Part shown: piece by piece, positions 19,553-30,349 of the stretch
Position numbering within the stretch: position 1 is the first letter of the stretch
How the letters are laid out: each line of letters opens with the position of its first letter
Assembly (NCBI GenBank): GCA_027621155.1
Contig: JAQCCA010000002.1
Location: 1 to 42,156, forward strand
DNA from: Pseudomonadota bacterium
GTDB taxonomy: Bacteria; Pseudomonadota; Gammaproteobacteria; Francisellales; Francisellaceae
Length of the DNA stretch: 42,156 nt
Direction: 5' to 3'
Notes under the pieces: generated by a model
What the model was told of the DNA's origin: nothing
The model's database searches: none
Seen by the model: the letters and a program-made list of their open reading frames with translations, nothing else
Position numbers and translations under genes: made by a program

Positions 19553-22500
19553 ATGAAAAGAAGAATATTTATATTATGGTTAAGTTCAGTATTTGCTACT
19601 TTTCTTATTGTTGCTTGCATCGTTGGCTATGGTGTTTTAAGGCTTTTACCTGCTTATCAAAGCTCGATTGAAGATGTCCTGTCAAAGGTAACGGGCTCTA
19701 GTGTTTCTTTAAAGGTAGAGTATGCCAGCTGGCATGGTATCAATCCTGTGATTGAAGTCAGAGATGTTAAGGTTAAAGATCAAGAATTTTCTCTTAATAT
19801 CCCTAGCATGACTGTGCATATCAATGCCTGGCAGTCGTTAATGAGTTGGCGCTTTGTGACCAAAGATGTCACTGTGGCAGCACCCAAGCTTGTCTTTTAT
19901 TCCAGTGGCAAAGGCTTCGATTATCGAATGTTGCAATCCTTATCAGTCGCGGAGATTGATGAAATCGGCACTCGCTGGTCGAGTATCTTAGATTATCTAT
20001 TACAGCAAAATAATCTTGAATTGCAGAATATGCGCGTTGATGTTTTTAAGAATGCTAAGTCATTAGCCGAGCTTGTTGTTAATGCAAATTATCAGCAAAG
20101 AACTCAAGCAAAAGGCGTTTTACGCTTGACACTACAACCGCAAAAAGAACGTGATGAAAATAATCATCCTAGTCAGATTGATATTGTTTCTGTTATTGAG
20201 GAGAAAGACGAAAAATACTATTTTGATAGTACCTTAAATGATAAGCATAATGTCTTGGCAACCTTGATTGATAACGTAACGCAACAAGTAAAAATATCTC
20301 AGCTAATCGATCATCAGTTGGCATTGTCAGTGGTTAGCTCAGCCAAAGGGCTAGACTCAGTGATGATCATGGGTGAGTTATCAAAAGCTGAGTTTAAAAC
20401 CAGTCAATTAGATGAGCCAATATACAGTAATATCGTATTTAATTTGCGATTATTTCGTTATCAAAATCGTTTTGTATTGGGAGCTAACCCTTTATCTTTT
20501 GTGACGAATCATAAGCGATATACCTTTAGATCAGCGCTTTTTTCATTAGATCAACACCGTTTAGTGATGAATATTCCACGGCTTGATTTAGCGGATTTCT
20601 CGTCATTAGTGCAGATGGAAACCAGTGATTGGCGTAAAAACATTGTGCTCTCTGGCGTGCTAAGCGATGTAAGCTTTAGTTTTGATCTTAAGAACTTTAG
20701 TTTAAGTGGTATGCAATTAAAGGCACACTTTAATGATCTAGGCATTGCTAATAGCGATCATAATGTCGACTTTAAAGGCTTAAGTGGCAACGTTTGGTGG
20801 CGTGAGAATCATGTGAAACTAAGCATAGACTCACCAAATTTTGATATGGCAGAGAATCATATATTTAGTCGAGATTGGCCTGAGCTTGCAGTTAAAGGAA
20901 ATATAGATATTATCAAAGAGCCTTCAAAAATCCGCTTTGTGGTTGATGATTTGGCGTTAATGAATGCGAATATTCATTTTACGACTAAAGGCTCCGTTGA
21001 TGTGCCATTAACTACTCCTAAAGACTTTAGCCTTGATCTTAAGGGGGAGTTAAGTGGACAAAACCTCACAACTGAATATCAGGCCTTTTTGCCGCAAAAA
21101 GGAATCCCTAAACCGTTGTATGATTGGTTAATGCAGTGTTTATATGGTGCTAAAAAACTAGATGCAAGCTTTGCAATAAATGGCATTGCACGCAAAATTC
21201 CATATCCCAACCATGATGGCATATTTAAGATTGATGCGACCATTCAAGAGGGTAGTTTGTCACCGTATTTTGGTTTAGGTGTCGCTCATCAAGTTATGGG
21301 GGCTTTGCATTTTAATAATGAGGTATTTACCGCTAAAGTTAATGGGGGATTTTTGGCTGGTATTCCGATCAAAAATGTTGATTTGCAGATTGATAATATT
21401 GCGCCTGATGTGCCAGCGACTTTCAGTATTAATGCGGATGTTGCGACTAATAGCCAACATGCCTCTGCGTATTTAGCGCAAACGAAATATGGAGCCTTGG
21501 CGCAACAAATTAATCAATATGCACAGTATCAAGGGGACATTAATGCCAAGCTTAATATCGGTATTGCCTTGGGAGATCATACAAAAAAGGATCGCTTTGC
21601 AGGTAAAGTTGAGCTTAAATCGGGTGTTGTTGATATTAAAAAACCGCTGTCTAAATCACTTTATGATGTTAATGCTGAAGTGCTGATTAATGATCAGACG
21701 CTCAAAATTCAAAATCTTTCAGGATTTTTGAATATGAATATACCCTTTAATGTTAAGGGTGTGGTAGATGTCGCTGATCTTGAAAATCCGAGTATTAATC
21801 TCGAAGGAGGAGCATCTGTCACATTTTTGCCTAGATTCAGTGCCGAGCAACTAGATCGTGGTATATATCATGTGATGCAAGGTGTGTTGCCATTTGACTT
21901 TGTGATTAAAGGCAATATCAATAAAGGTATTTTGCAAGTGAGCTCTAATTTACTGGGTTGGCAAAATAACTTAGGTGAGCCACTAACGAAAAAAGGTTTT
22001 GAATATACGCCATTGTTATTAAAAAGTACATGGCAAAAAAATCAATCAGAAAACAAGACAGCATCATGGCACCTCAGCAGCAAATTGGATATCAAACATC
22101 AGGACAAGTTAACCACAAGTCTTAATGTCAATGACAAGGGTGTTGTCTCTGATGTTGGCTTATATGGGCAGTTATCAAACATGAGTAGCCAGCTGGTAGT
22201 TAATGCAATGCAAAGTATCAGTAGCGCTGATATTCTAAATGTAGAAAATAAAGAACAATGGCAGCAGGTTTTGCACTTAGATGTGCCGATGGTTGATAAA
22301 GAACTTAGTCAAACAGGGTGCTTTGTGGTTGCAAATTATAATGACTGTGTTTATCGACAACTTAATCAGTTACTGCGCCCAAAAGTGAGGCTCAGCATTG
22401 ATCAGTTAAACCTTTTTGGGAGTAATTATCAAAATGTCACTTTGCAGACCAATAGGGCACATAACTACACAAACTATATTGCGCATGGAAAGCCGCAAAA

Positions 22501-23473
22501 ATCATTGGTTATCAGTGTGCCTGATGCGTTAAGTGAACCGATTGAAGTCAGTGCTGATAATTTATTTTTTGCCTTGCCACAGAAGGAAAAAGAAACTGAA
22601 AATAAAAATAATAAAAGCAATGTAAATAATACGAACGACTTTATGACGATGTTAAATACGCTATTAACATCTGATGTGCTACGTAAAACGCCCGATATGA
22701 ATGTCAAGCTGACCAACCTGCAAGTAGGTGGTTACTCGATCCCAAATTTTCTAATGGCAACAACGGTTAGAGGAGGAGCGCTATCGATTCCGGTGTTATC
22801 TGCCTATGATCCAAATGCCAAGTTATTAGCAACAGCGAAGCTTTCCTCGTATGGTAGTTATATACATGCCAATGTCTTTTCATTAAATTGGGGTAATATG
22901 CTGCATAATTTTGGCTATGATGACTTCTTAAAAGGCGGATCTGGTAATGTCCAAGTACAATTAAGTTGGTCAGATCTCATGCCAAATGTTTCGACTATTT
23001 CAGGTAAGGCAACGGTTGATTTGCTCAACGGTGTTGTATTGTCGGTTGATTCAGGGATTGCTAAATATATTGGTTTATTAAGTCTTGATTCATATTTCAA
23101 GCGCTTATTTATGCCTTATGATGATTTTGAGCATCGTGGGATGGCGTTTAATAGTGTGGTTGGTGCTTATACGCTTGATAATGGATTGGCAAAAAGTAAC
23201 CCTTCAGTGATTATTGATACCCCTAGCTTTGCTTTGGTGGTGACAGGTGATGTTGATATAACTAATAAACAGTTAAATCAGCGTATTAAATATCAGCCGC
23301 ACTTTTCTGGAACAACCGCGGCAGTGGCAGGTGCTATTGGTGGTCCTGTTGTGGCTTTTGCGACTTACTTAGGCACAAAACTTTTAGGCAATACGGTATT
23401 TAAAAATATTGGTTTAATAAGTTTTGATGTGACCGGTAGTTGGGATAAACCAAGTCTTAAACAGGTTCAATAA
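19553..23473 (+). CDS. yhdP: YhdP/TIGR02099-family AsmA-like envelope protein
   Basis: N-terminal TM and large beta-rich AsmA-like protein immediately downstream of rng. C-terminal RGMAFNSVVGAYTLDNGLAKS..DTPSFALVVTGDVDITNKQLNQRIKYQPHFSG is YhdP-like. Confidence 0.88.
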   Translation: MKRRIFILWLSSVFATFLIVACIVGYGVLRLLPAYQSSIEDVLSKVTGSSVSLKVEYASWHGINPVIEVRDVKVKDQEFSLNIPSMTVHINAWQSLMSWRFVTKDVTVAAPKLVFYSSGKGFDYRMLQSLSVAEIDEIGTRWSSILDYLLQQNNLELQNMRVDVFKNAKSLAELVVNANYQQRTQAKGVLRLTLQPQKERDENNHPSQIDIVSVIEEKDEKYYFDSTLNDKHNVLATLIDNVTQQVKISQLIDHQLALSVVSSAKGLDSVMIMGELSKAEFKTSQLDEPIYSNIVFNLRLFRYQNRFVLGANPLSFVTNHKRYTFRSALFSLDQHRLVMNIPRLDLADFSSLVQMETSDWRKNIVLSGVLSDVSFSFDLKNFSLSGMQLKAHFNDLGIANSDHNVDFKGLSGNVWWRENHVKLSIDSPNFDMAENHIFSRDWPELAVKGNIDIIKEPSKIRFVVDDLALMNANIHFTTKGSVDVPLTTPKDFSLDLKGELSGQNLTTEYQAFLPQKGIPKPLYDWLMQCLYGAKKLDASFAINGIARKIPYPNHDGIFKIDATIQEGSLSPYFGLGVAHQVMGALHFNNEVFTAKVNGGFLAGIPIKNVDLQIDNIAPDVPATFSINADVATNSQHASAYLAQTKYGALAQQINQYAQYQGDINAKLNIGIALGDHTKKDRFAGKVELKSGVVDIKKPLSKSLYDVNAEVLINDQTLKIQNLSGFLNMNIPFNVKGVVDVADLENPSINLEGGASVTFLPRFSAEQLDRGIYHVMQGVLPFDFVIKGNINKGILQVSSNLLGWQNNLGEPLTKKGFEYTPLLLKSTWQKNQSENKTASWHLSSKLDIKHQDKLTTSLNVNDKGVVSDVGLYGQLSNMSSQLVVNAMQSISSADILNVENKEQWQQVLHLDVPMVDKELSQTGCFVVANYNDCVYRQLNQLLRPKVRLSIDQLNLFGSNYQNVTLQTNRAHNYTNYIAHGKPQKSLVISVPDALSEPIEVSADNLFFALPQKEKETENKNNKSNVNNTNDFMTMLNTLLTSDVLRKTPDMNVKLTNLQVGGYSIPNFLMATTVRGGALSIPVLSAYDPNAKLLATAKLSSYGSYIHANVFSLNWGNMLHNFGYDDFLKGGSGNVQVQLSWSDLMPNVSTISGKATVDLLNGVVLSVDSGIAKYIGLLSLDSYFKRLFMPYDDFEHRGMAFNSVVGAYTLDNGLAKSNPSVIIDTPSFALVVTGDVDITNKQLNQRIKYQPHFSGTTAAVAGAIGGPVVAFATYLGTKLLGNTVFKNIGLISFDVTGSWDKPSLKQVQ

Positions 23474-24204
23474 TCGCCCCATAAAGCCTGTAATATAGCG
23501 ATAATTGCCAAGGGTGCAGTTTCTGTGCGTAGTATTCTTTTACCAAGACGTATGCTGTGACAGCCTTTATTTAATGCAAGCGATTCCTCATTATCACTAA
23601 AACCACCCTCAGGACCGATATAAATAGCAAAACGTTTAGCATTTGATTGCTGTTGATAGCGATGGGTAATTGTCTCATTGCTATGAGGAGATAGGAATAA
23701 CTTAATATCCGCATCGATTGTTAATGCATCAACTAAAGCTTGAGGCGTGTTAACTGTAGGCACAAATACACGAGCGGATTGCTCACTGGCACTTATGGCA
23801 ATTTTTTGCCAATGATCTAGTTTATGCGCTATCCGATCTTGATTAAGCTTGTAATCAACGCGTTCGGTCAGCATTGGCGTAAGTTCATTGACGCCAAGCT
23901 CGGTGGCTTTTTGAATGACTGTTTCTAGCTTGTCGCCCTTAGACAGCGCTTGGAACAGATGGATATGAATGGGTGATTCATTTTGCTTTTCAGTTTTAGA
24001 TAATATCTGAAGTATCGCTTTTTTAGGGTCTGCATGACTGATCTCAGTAAGATATTCATAACCATCAACATTATTAAATAAAATAACTTGATGACCCTGT
24101 TTATGCCTTAATACACGAATAAGGTAATGACTTGTTTCAGCAGAAAGGGTTATCGTCGCGGATTGCGCAGAAATCTCAGGATAAAATACACGAGAAATTC
24201 TCAT
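23467..24204 (-). CDS. rsmE: 16S rRNA (uracil-1498-N3)-methyltransferase
   Basis: MRISRVFYPE..HYLIRVLRHKQGHQVILFN; QKATELGVNELTPMLTERVDYKL; AIYIGPEGGFSDNE; LGKRILRTETAPLAIIAILQ. Confidence 0.95.
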   Translation of the reverse strand: MRISRVFYPEISAQSATITLSAETSHYLIRVLRHKQGHQVILFNNVDGYEYLTEISHADPKKAILQILSKTEKQNESPIHIHLFQALSKGDKLETVIQKATELGVNELTPMLTERVDYKLNQDRIAHKLDHWQKIAISASEQSARVFVPTVNTPQALVDALTIDADIKLFLSPHSNETITHRYQQQSNAKRFAIYIGPEGGFSDNEESLALNKGCHSIRLGKRILRTETAPLAIIAILQALWGDY

Positions 24205-24222
24205 ATAATAACTCGCTTACGG

Positions 24223-25437
24223 TTAGGCAGAAAAATGAATCACAATGATGGCAATACCAGCAATAAATGAGATAAGCCACAATAGCGAGAACTGACTGAT
24301 TTTATAATGAAAAACATGCCCTGATTTATTGAGTTTATAGGCAATAACGGCAGGCATCATGAGCAGTAAAACAGCGATACACACACCAACATAACCAATG
24401 GCGCTAATAAACAGATTAGGGTCAAGCAAGTTAACTAATAATGGAATAATAAAGGTGAGAATAATCGCAATAAGAATTTTAAATTGAGCAGGCAGGCGGT
24501 TTAAGCGATAGCTATCAACATTAAAGTGATAAAGTGCCAAGCTGACACCTAAGTAAGATGTCATCACTGATATATCGGTAAAGACGTTCATGCTGATATT
24601 AGCAGTTGTTGTGGTGATTTTTTCTTTTAACGCATGCAGGATATTGCCGACATTCGCTTGATCTATACTCATATGATCAAAAATGGAGCTCATAAAGCTG
24701 ATCGGTCCATGCAAAGGTAATACGCCAAGTACTGCAATTAACCATAAAAAGTAGAGTATTAATGGGATGATGCTACCGATAAAAATCACGCGAAACAATG
24801 CTTTAGCATCTTGATTAAGATAATCACTTAGGGTTGGCACAATAATATGTGATGTAAAGGAGGTAATAATAACGGGGATCGCAATTAATAAGGTTGGGAC
24901 TAAATCTACTGGAGAAACGGCTAAATTGCTAAAGTCAACAAAGTGTAAGAAAATCAAACACACAAGCACTAGAAAAATAAGCTTAGCTGAGAGCAGTATA
25001 CGATTGATCACATCCACAGCGGATGTGCCAACGACAACAATTGCACCAAAAACAACGACGAAGATTAATGACCATGCGCTGGAGGAAATGCTAGGTAGTA
25101 ATGAATTAAAAGCAGAAGCAGCGCCTGAGATATACGCCACACTAATGCAATACATCAAGAGCAAAAACGAAATCCAAGTGATGATAACACCAGGCAAACC
25201 TAATGTACGCTTAGCAATAGAGGCGAAGCTTGCACCTTTTGGCATTGATAACGAAATATCAGCAATTAAAAGTGCGGTATAAGTCATAATGCACCATGCA
25301 ATAAGCATGACAATACTACTGATAAAAAAGCCAAGCTTGGCGGTGATTATGGGGAGCGCTAAAATACCAGCACCGATCTCAGTGCCGGTGACAATCATCA
25401 TGCAGCCAAGCTGCTTTGCCAATGAATTATTTGCCAT
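24223..25437 (-). CDS. Aromatic amino acid/tyrosine-type permease (HAAAP family)
   Basis: GCMMIVTGTEIGAGILALPIITAKLGF; hydrophobic multi-TM; FTDISVMTSYLGVSLALYHF. Confidence 0.88.
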   Translation of the reverse strand: MANNSLAKQLGCMMIVTGTEIGAGILALPIITAKLGFFISSIVMLIAWCIMTYTALLIADISLSMPKGASFASIAKRTLGLPGVIITWISFLLLMYCISVAYISGAASAFNSLLPSISSSAWSLIFVVVFGAIVVVGTSAVDVINRILLSAKLIFLVLVCLIFLHFVDFSNLAVSPVDLVPTLLIAIPVIITSFTSHIIVPTLSDYLNQDAKALFRVIFIGSIIPLILYFLWLIAVLGVLPLHGPISFMSSIFDHMSIDQANVGNILHALKEKITTTTANISMNVFTDISVMTSYLGVSLALYHFNVDSYRLNRLPAQFKILIAIILTFIIPLLVNLLDPNLFISAIGYVGVCIAVLLLMMPAVIAYKLNKSGHVFHYKISQFSLLWLISFIAGIAIIVIHFSA

Positions 25438-25571
25438 GAAAAAGTTTCCAGAAATTGATGGTTTTGATTACTAAAACGTTACAGTACCTGATTTTCTTGC
25501 TACGTAAAAGTGAAAATAGTAGATAATTTATTTTTGAAGTTGACCAAATGAAGTTGAGTCAAACAAGCTAT

Positions 25572-26972
25572 TTAGAATAGCTTGCCACCTTTGCCACCAG
25601 GAGGCATCATGCCTGGCATGTTTTTCATTTGCTTCATTTGGCGCATAGCGCCCATCATTTTGCCCATGCCGCCTTTGCCACTGATTTTCTTCATCATCTT
25701 TTGCATTTGTGTGAATTGCTTTAATAGACGATTAATATCTTGCACTTGAGTGCCAGAGCCTTTAGCAATACGCAGTTTACGCGATGACTTGATAAATTCA
25801 GGTTTACGGCGTTCAAAAGGGGTCATCGAGTTGATGATTGCTTCCATTTGTACAAACATCTTATCGTTGACTTTATCCTGAAGATTAGCAGACATGTTAC
25901 CCATGCCTGGCAGTTTATCTAGCATTGAGCCGACACCACCCATTTTCTTCATTTGTTGCAACTGACTTTTGAAGTCTTCTAAGGTGAATGATTTACCTTT
26001 TTTAAGTTTTGTTGCAAGCTCTTTAGCTTCTTTTTGATCGACTTTGTGCTCAACTTCTTCGATCAAAGAAAGCACATCGCCCATGCCTAAAATGCGTGAA
26101 GCAATACGATCTGGATGAAACGGCTCTAACGCATCGGTTTTTTCACCCATACCGATAAATTTAATCGGTTTGCCAGTAATCTCACGAATAGAAAGAGCAG
26201 CTCCTCCTCTGGCGTCACCATCGGCTTTAGTCAGCACAACACCGGTTAACGGCAAAGCATCATTAAATGCTTTGGCTGTATTTGCCGCATCTTGACCGGT
26301 CATGCTATCAACGACAAAGAGCGTCTCCGTTGGTTTCATCGCATGATGTAATGCTTTGACCTCATCCATCATCTCAGCGTCAATATGCAAACGCCCAGCA
26401 GTATCGAGTATTAAGACATCGCATACTTGTTGCTTGGCAAGTTGCAAGGCTCTTTGTGCAATATCAATCGGCTTTTCATCAGCTGACGATGGGCAAAAGC
26501 TGATATCTAAAGATTCGGCTAAAGTTTGTAGCTGCTTAATCGCCGCAGGACGATAAACATCGGCACTAACGACCATTACCTTTTTGTTTTGACGCTCTTT
26601 CAAGAACTTTGCAAGCTTTGCCGTAGTCGTTGTTTTACCAGAGCCCTGTAAACCTGCCATTAAGATAACAACAGGTGGTTGAGCGCTTAAGTTAAGTGTT
26701 TCATTTTTCTCACCTAATGTACGTTCAAGCTCTTTTTTGACCATTGCAATAAAGGTCTGCCCTGGGGTGAGACTTGTGCGAATCTTTTCACCCAATGCTT
26801 CTTCTTGAATGCGACTGATAAACTCTTTGACGACGGGGAGGGCAACATCAGCCTCAAGTAATGCCATGCGCACATCGCGTAAGGCACTTTTGATATTGTC
26901 TTCGGTTAAGCGACCTTGACCTTTGAGCTTGTCAAGTGAACCGCCTAAGCGTTCGGATAAACTTTTAAACAT
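25572..26972 (-). CDS. ffh: Signal recognition particle protein Ffh
   Basis: MFKSLSERLGGSLDKLKGQGRLTEDNIKSALRDVRMALLEADVALPVVKEFI; AGLQGSGKTTTTAKLAKFL; methionine-rich M domain. Confidence 0.98.
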   Translation of the reverse strand: MFKSLSERLGGSLDKLKGQGRLTEDNIKSALRDVRMALLEADVALPVVKEFISRIQEEALGEKIRTSLTPGQTFIAMVKKELERTLGEKNETLNLSAQPPVVILMAGLQGSGKTTTTAKLAKFLKERQNKKVMVVSADVYRPAAIKQLQTLAESLDISFCPSSADEKPIDIAQRALQLAKQQVCDVLILDTAGRLHIDAEMMDEVKALHHAMKPTETLFVVDSMTGQDAANTAKAFNDALPLTGVVLTKADGDARGGAALSIREITGKPIKFIGMGEKTDALEPFHPDRIASRILGMGDVLSLIEEVEHKVDQKEAKELATKLKKGKSFTLEDFKSQLQQMKKMGGVGSMLDKLPGMGNMSANLQDKVNDKMFVQMEAIINSMTPFERRKPEFIKSSRKLRIAKGSGTQVQDINRLLKQFTQMQKMMKKISGKGGMGKMMGAMRQMKQMKNMPGMMPPGGKGGKLF

Positions 26973-26995
26973 ATGTTTTACCTGTTTATGGTGCT

Positions 26996-27568
26996 TTAAG
27001 CATCTTTTTGTAATTCATGTTGATAAATGAGTTTCATGGCAGCAATGTTGCCATAATTAGCGGCTTTATTAAGCCAGATAAAGGCTTGGTGAAGATCGGT
27101 TTTTGTATAATACGGTTGGTCTTTGCCAATATATGATCGACCTAATAAGTACATCGCCTCAGTATTGCCTAGTTTGGCAGAGTCAATAAGATAACCATGA
27201 GCTTTTGCTGGTTGATTTTTAGCGTTGTAAATCAGTGCTAAAGCACGATAGGCATTGGCGCGATAGTCCCTGGGTTGTGCCAGATTTTTCTTATCAAGGA
27301 ATTTATCAAAATACTTGATCGCCGTATCATAATTAGGTTTCACGGCAATGCCATAGGTGTAATAAGTCCCTAGAAAGTAAGGAGAGGTTGGGCAGCCGTT
27401 ATTATAGAGCTTTGTAAAAGCAGGCACAGATTGACTATATTGACCATGTTTAAACAATGCATATGCATCGTTATAGGCTTTGGAAAGACAAGCATTTGCT
27501 GTTTGAATGCTGAAACTTGCTAATAAAATACCACCAATAAAAAGTGCGTTACGTTTAAAGTGCGTCAT
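26996..27568 (-). CDS. Secreted Sel1-like/TPR repeat protein
   Basis: Signal peptide MTHFKRNALFIGGILLASFSIQTANA; repeats such as GNTEAMYLLGRSYIGKDQPYYTKTDLHQAFIWLNKAANYGNIAAM. Confidence 0.82.
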   Translation of the reverse strand: MTHFKRNALFIGGILLASFSIQTANACLSKAYNDAYALFKHGQYSQSVPAFTKLYNNGCPTSPYFLGTYYTYGIAVKPNYDTAIKYFDKFLDKKNLAQPRDYRANAYRALALIYNAKNQPAKAHGYLIDSAKLGNTEAMYLLGRSYIGKDQPYYTKTDLHQAFIWLNKAANYGNIAAMKLIYQHELQKDA

Positions 27569-27592
27569 AATCCATCCTCACATTTTGAAATG

Positions 27593-27617
27593 GTCATCAC
27601 CTTAAAAAGGTGATGAC
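27593..27617. terminator. Hairpin just downstream of rne, between rne and the Sel1-like gene
   Basis: GTCATCACCTT-AAA-AAGGTGATGAC, perfect 11-bp stem and 3-nt loop, with no strong T-run. Confidence 0.5.
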
Positions 27618-27625
27618 TGCTTTAT

Positions 27626-30349
27626 TTAGGCTTTAGTGATATAGCCTTGAGAGTTAACATCAACCGCAGGAGAGTATTCCATGTGCGCCGGTTTGCGCGC
27701 TGATTTGCGAGGGCGCGGTTTTCTCTCTTGTTTGTTGTTATCGTCATGATCACTTGCTTCAACTGTTTCAAGTTCGCGATCATCAGTAGTGCTATTATCA
27801 CTTTGTAGTGTGGTTTCACCAATGATAATTCCAGTCTCTTCAGCTTCTACTGTTGATTCCTGCGCTTCTTTAGCCTGTTTGGCAAGCTCTTTTTGCTTAA
27901 GCTTTTCTTCTTTGGCAATTTGAGCAGTCAGTGCTTGCGTATCCACCACTTCAAAGTTTAAGTATTTAACTTTGCGGGTTTGTGAAGCATGCGTTTCAAC
28001 CTGAACAGCTTGATCACTGGTCAGTGTCGTAACTTCGGCTAAAACTTCTTTAACCATCACTGAAATCTTCTCTTCAGGTGTCGTTGAAATCGTTTTCATA
28101 ATCGCTTTTTCTTTTGCTGCTTTTTGTGCTTCAGGTGAATCCTTCTTCAGTGCAGCAATATCGACCATCTCTTCACTTTGGTGAACTTGTAGGCGTTGAT
28201 TATTGCGGTTATTACCACGGTTTCCCTTGTTACCTCTGTCACGATCGTTTCTATCATTTCTATCGTTTCGATCATTACGATTGTTGCGGTCATTACGATC
28301 ATTCTTATTGCCGCGATCATTGCGATTGTCATTGCTATCGCGTGCGTCAGTAGATTTGTTGTGATGATCGTTACGCTCATCACTTTGTTGCTGATGACGT
28401 GGCTTATTCTCGTGCTGATTTCTATTATTGTTACGATTATCGCGACGATTGTTATCACGGTCATTATTGCGTCCATCACGAGATTGAGACTTATCGCGTT
28501 GATTATTACGCTCACTAGTTTTGTTATCAGCTCTATCTTGCTGACCTTTTTCAGGTTGCGTAGATTTCTGGGATTGTTTTTGATCACGTGCATCACGCTC
28601 AGTGCTGGCTTCTTTATCGCTGAAGAAAAAAGCGCTTAATTTTGCCCAGAAACCCTTGGTTTCAGTCTTGTTATGCTTGGTTTCTTTGCTCAATTCTTTG
28701 TTAACTTGTGGCTTATCTTCAGTTTTTTTGCTGTCACTATTGTTAGATGTGTTAGAAGGCTGATTATAATCAGCAGATTTTAACGCAGGCTGCTTTGATT
28801 TATCTTGTTTTGGTGCTTTATAAAGCTCAACATCTTTTTTATCTTCAATCAAATCATAGCTTGGGCGACTTGCCGTATAAGCATCACCCCAAATGCGTTG
28901 CACGCTGTAATGTGGCGACTGCAAATTAGCGTTAGGGATTAAGGTAACCTTCGTGCTTGTACCTTCTTCAATCTGAGATAACTCATCGCGCTTCTCATTT
29001 AAAAGGAATGTCGCAACATCAATGGGTAATTGTACGCGTAACTCATTGGTTTTTTCACGTACTGCCTCAGCATGGACATTGCGTAAAATAGACAAAGCAA
29101 GTGATGGGATTGAGCGAATAAAGCCGTGTCCTGCGCAGCGTGGGCATGAGTGCATTACTGATTCACCAAGAGATGCTTGTAACCTCTGACGTGAGATTTC
29201 CACTAAGCCAAACTTAGAAATGCGCGTCATTTGAATGCGTGCGCGATCATGGAATAAAGCGTCAACCAATTTTTGCTCAACGGCTTTTTGATTCGGGAAG
29301 AATGCCATATCAATAAAGTCAACAACGATTAAACCACCAAGATCACGTAAACGTAATTGTCGAGCGATTTCCTCAGCAGCTTCCAAATTCGTTGCAAAAG
29401 CGGTCTCTTCGATATTGTCACCTTTGGTTGAGCGTGCTGAGTTAATATCGATTGCAGTTAATGCTTCTGTGGTATCAATCACAATTGAACCACCCGATGG
29501 CAATTGCACTTCACGTTTAAACGCGCTTTCAATTTGCTTTTCAATTTGGAAAGCGTTAAATAATGGCAGATCTTTTTTATAAAGTTGTAAACGCTCAACA
29601 AAGCCAGGACGTAGCATGCTTAATTGGCGCTTAAGATCTTCGTAAGATTCCTCATCATCGATAATGATTTCTTTGATATCTTCTTTTAAGTGATCACGAA
29701 TGGCACGTATAGTAATGTCACTTTCTTTGTGAATCAAAAAAGGCGCTTTGCGCTGATATGAAACACGCTTAATCGCATCCCAAAGTGTTGTCAAAGTGTC
29801 AAGATCCGCTTGAATTTCATCAGCTGAGCGATCAACACCTGCGGTGCGGATAATAACGCCCATATTGGTAGGGATGGTTAACGAATCAAAAAGAGCTTTA
29901 AGTTTTTGACGCTCATCACCTTCGATGCGGCGAGATATTCCACCGGCACTTGGATTATTTGGCATCAATACCATGTAGCAGCCAGCAAGTGTGATGAATG
30001 TTGTTAAAGCCGCACCTTTTGAGCCACGCTCTTCTTTAGCGATTTGCACAATCAACTCTTGACCGACATCAAGCAACTCGTTTAAAGATGTGTCTTGGTC
30101 TTTAGCAGTTTTCTTGAAGTATTCGGGGGAATTCTATGCAAATGGTAAAAAGCCATTCTTATCTTCACCATAATTAACGAAAACAGCATTTAAGCTTGGC
30201 TCAATGCGTGAAATTTTTGCTTTGTAGATATTGGCTTTTTTCTGCTCCCTGTCAATACTCTCGATGTCTAAATCCATCAATTGCACGTTGTCGACGATTG
30301 CAATACGCGTTTCTTCTGCTTGACGCGCATTGATTAACATTTTTTTCAT
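27626..30349 (-). pseudogene. rne: Ribonuclease E with an in-frame amber codon at codon 72 (stop at 30134-30136); frame otherwise open
   Basis: [122 protein letters not shown]... The two supplied ORFs (30134-30349 and 27626-30076) share a frame. Functional status unknown. Confidence 0.9.

Noticed and set aside
19553-24204. 7-bp tail-to-tail overlap of yhdP and rsmE stop codons
   Set aside because: Real but ordinary compact convergent arrangement.
28114-28639. Several overlapping ORFs (28114-28353 +, 28147-28596 -, 28196-28639 +) with low-complexity isoleucine/valine-rich products
   Set aside because: They are alternative-frame readings of the NDR-type repeat tract in rne.
27626-30349. Genome-wide amber reassignment (TAG as sense) to explain the rne stop
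   Set aside because: glyA (993-995) and the 12951 ORF appear to end with TAG at their natural C-termini, and no suppressor tRNA is in the window. Local readthrough remains possible.
27626-30349. rne interruption as a frameshift
   Set aside because: The frames upstream and downstream are identical (distance divisible by three); NSPEYFKK continues in frame right after TAG.
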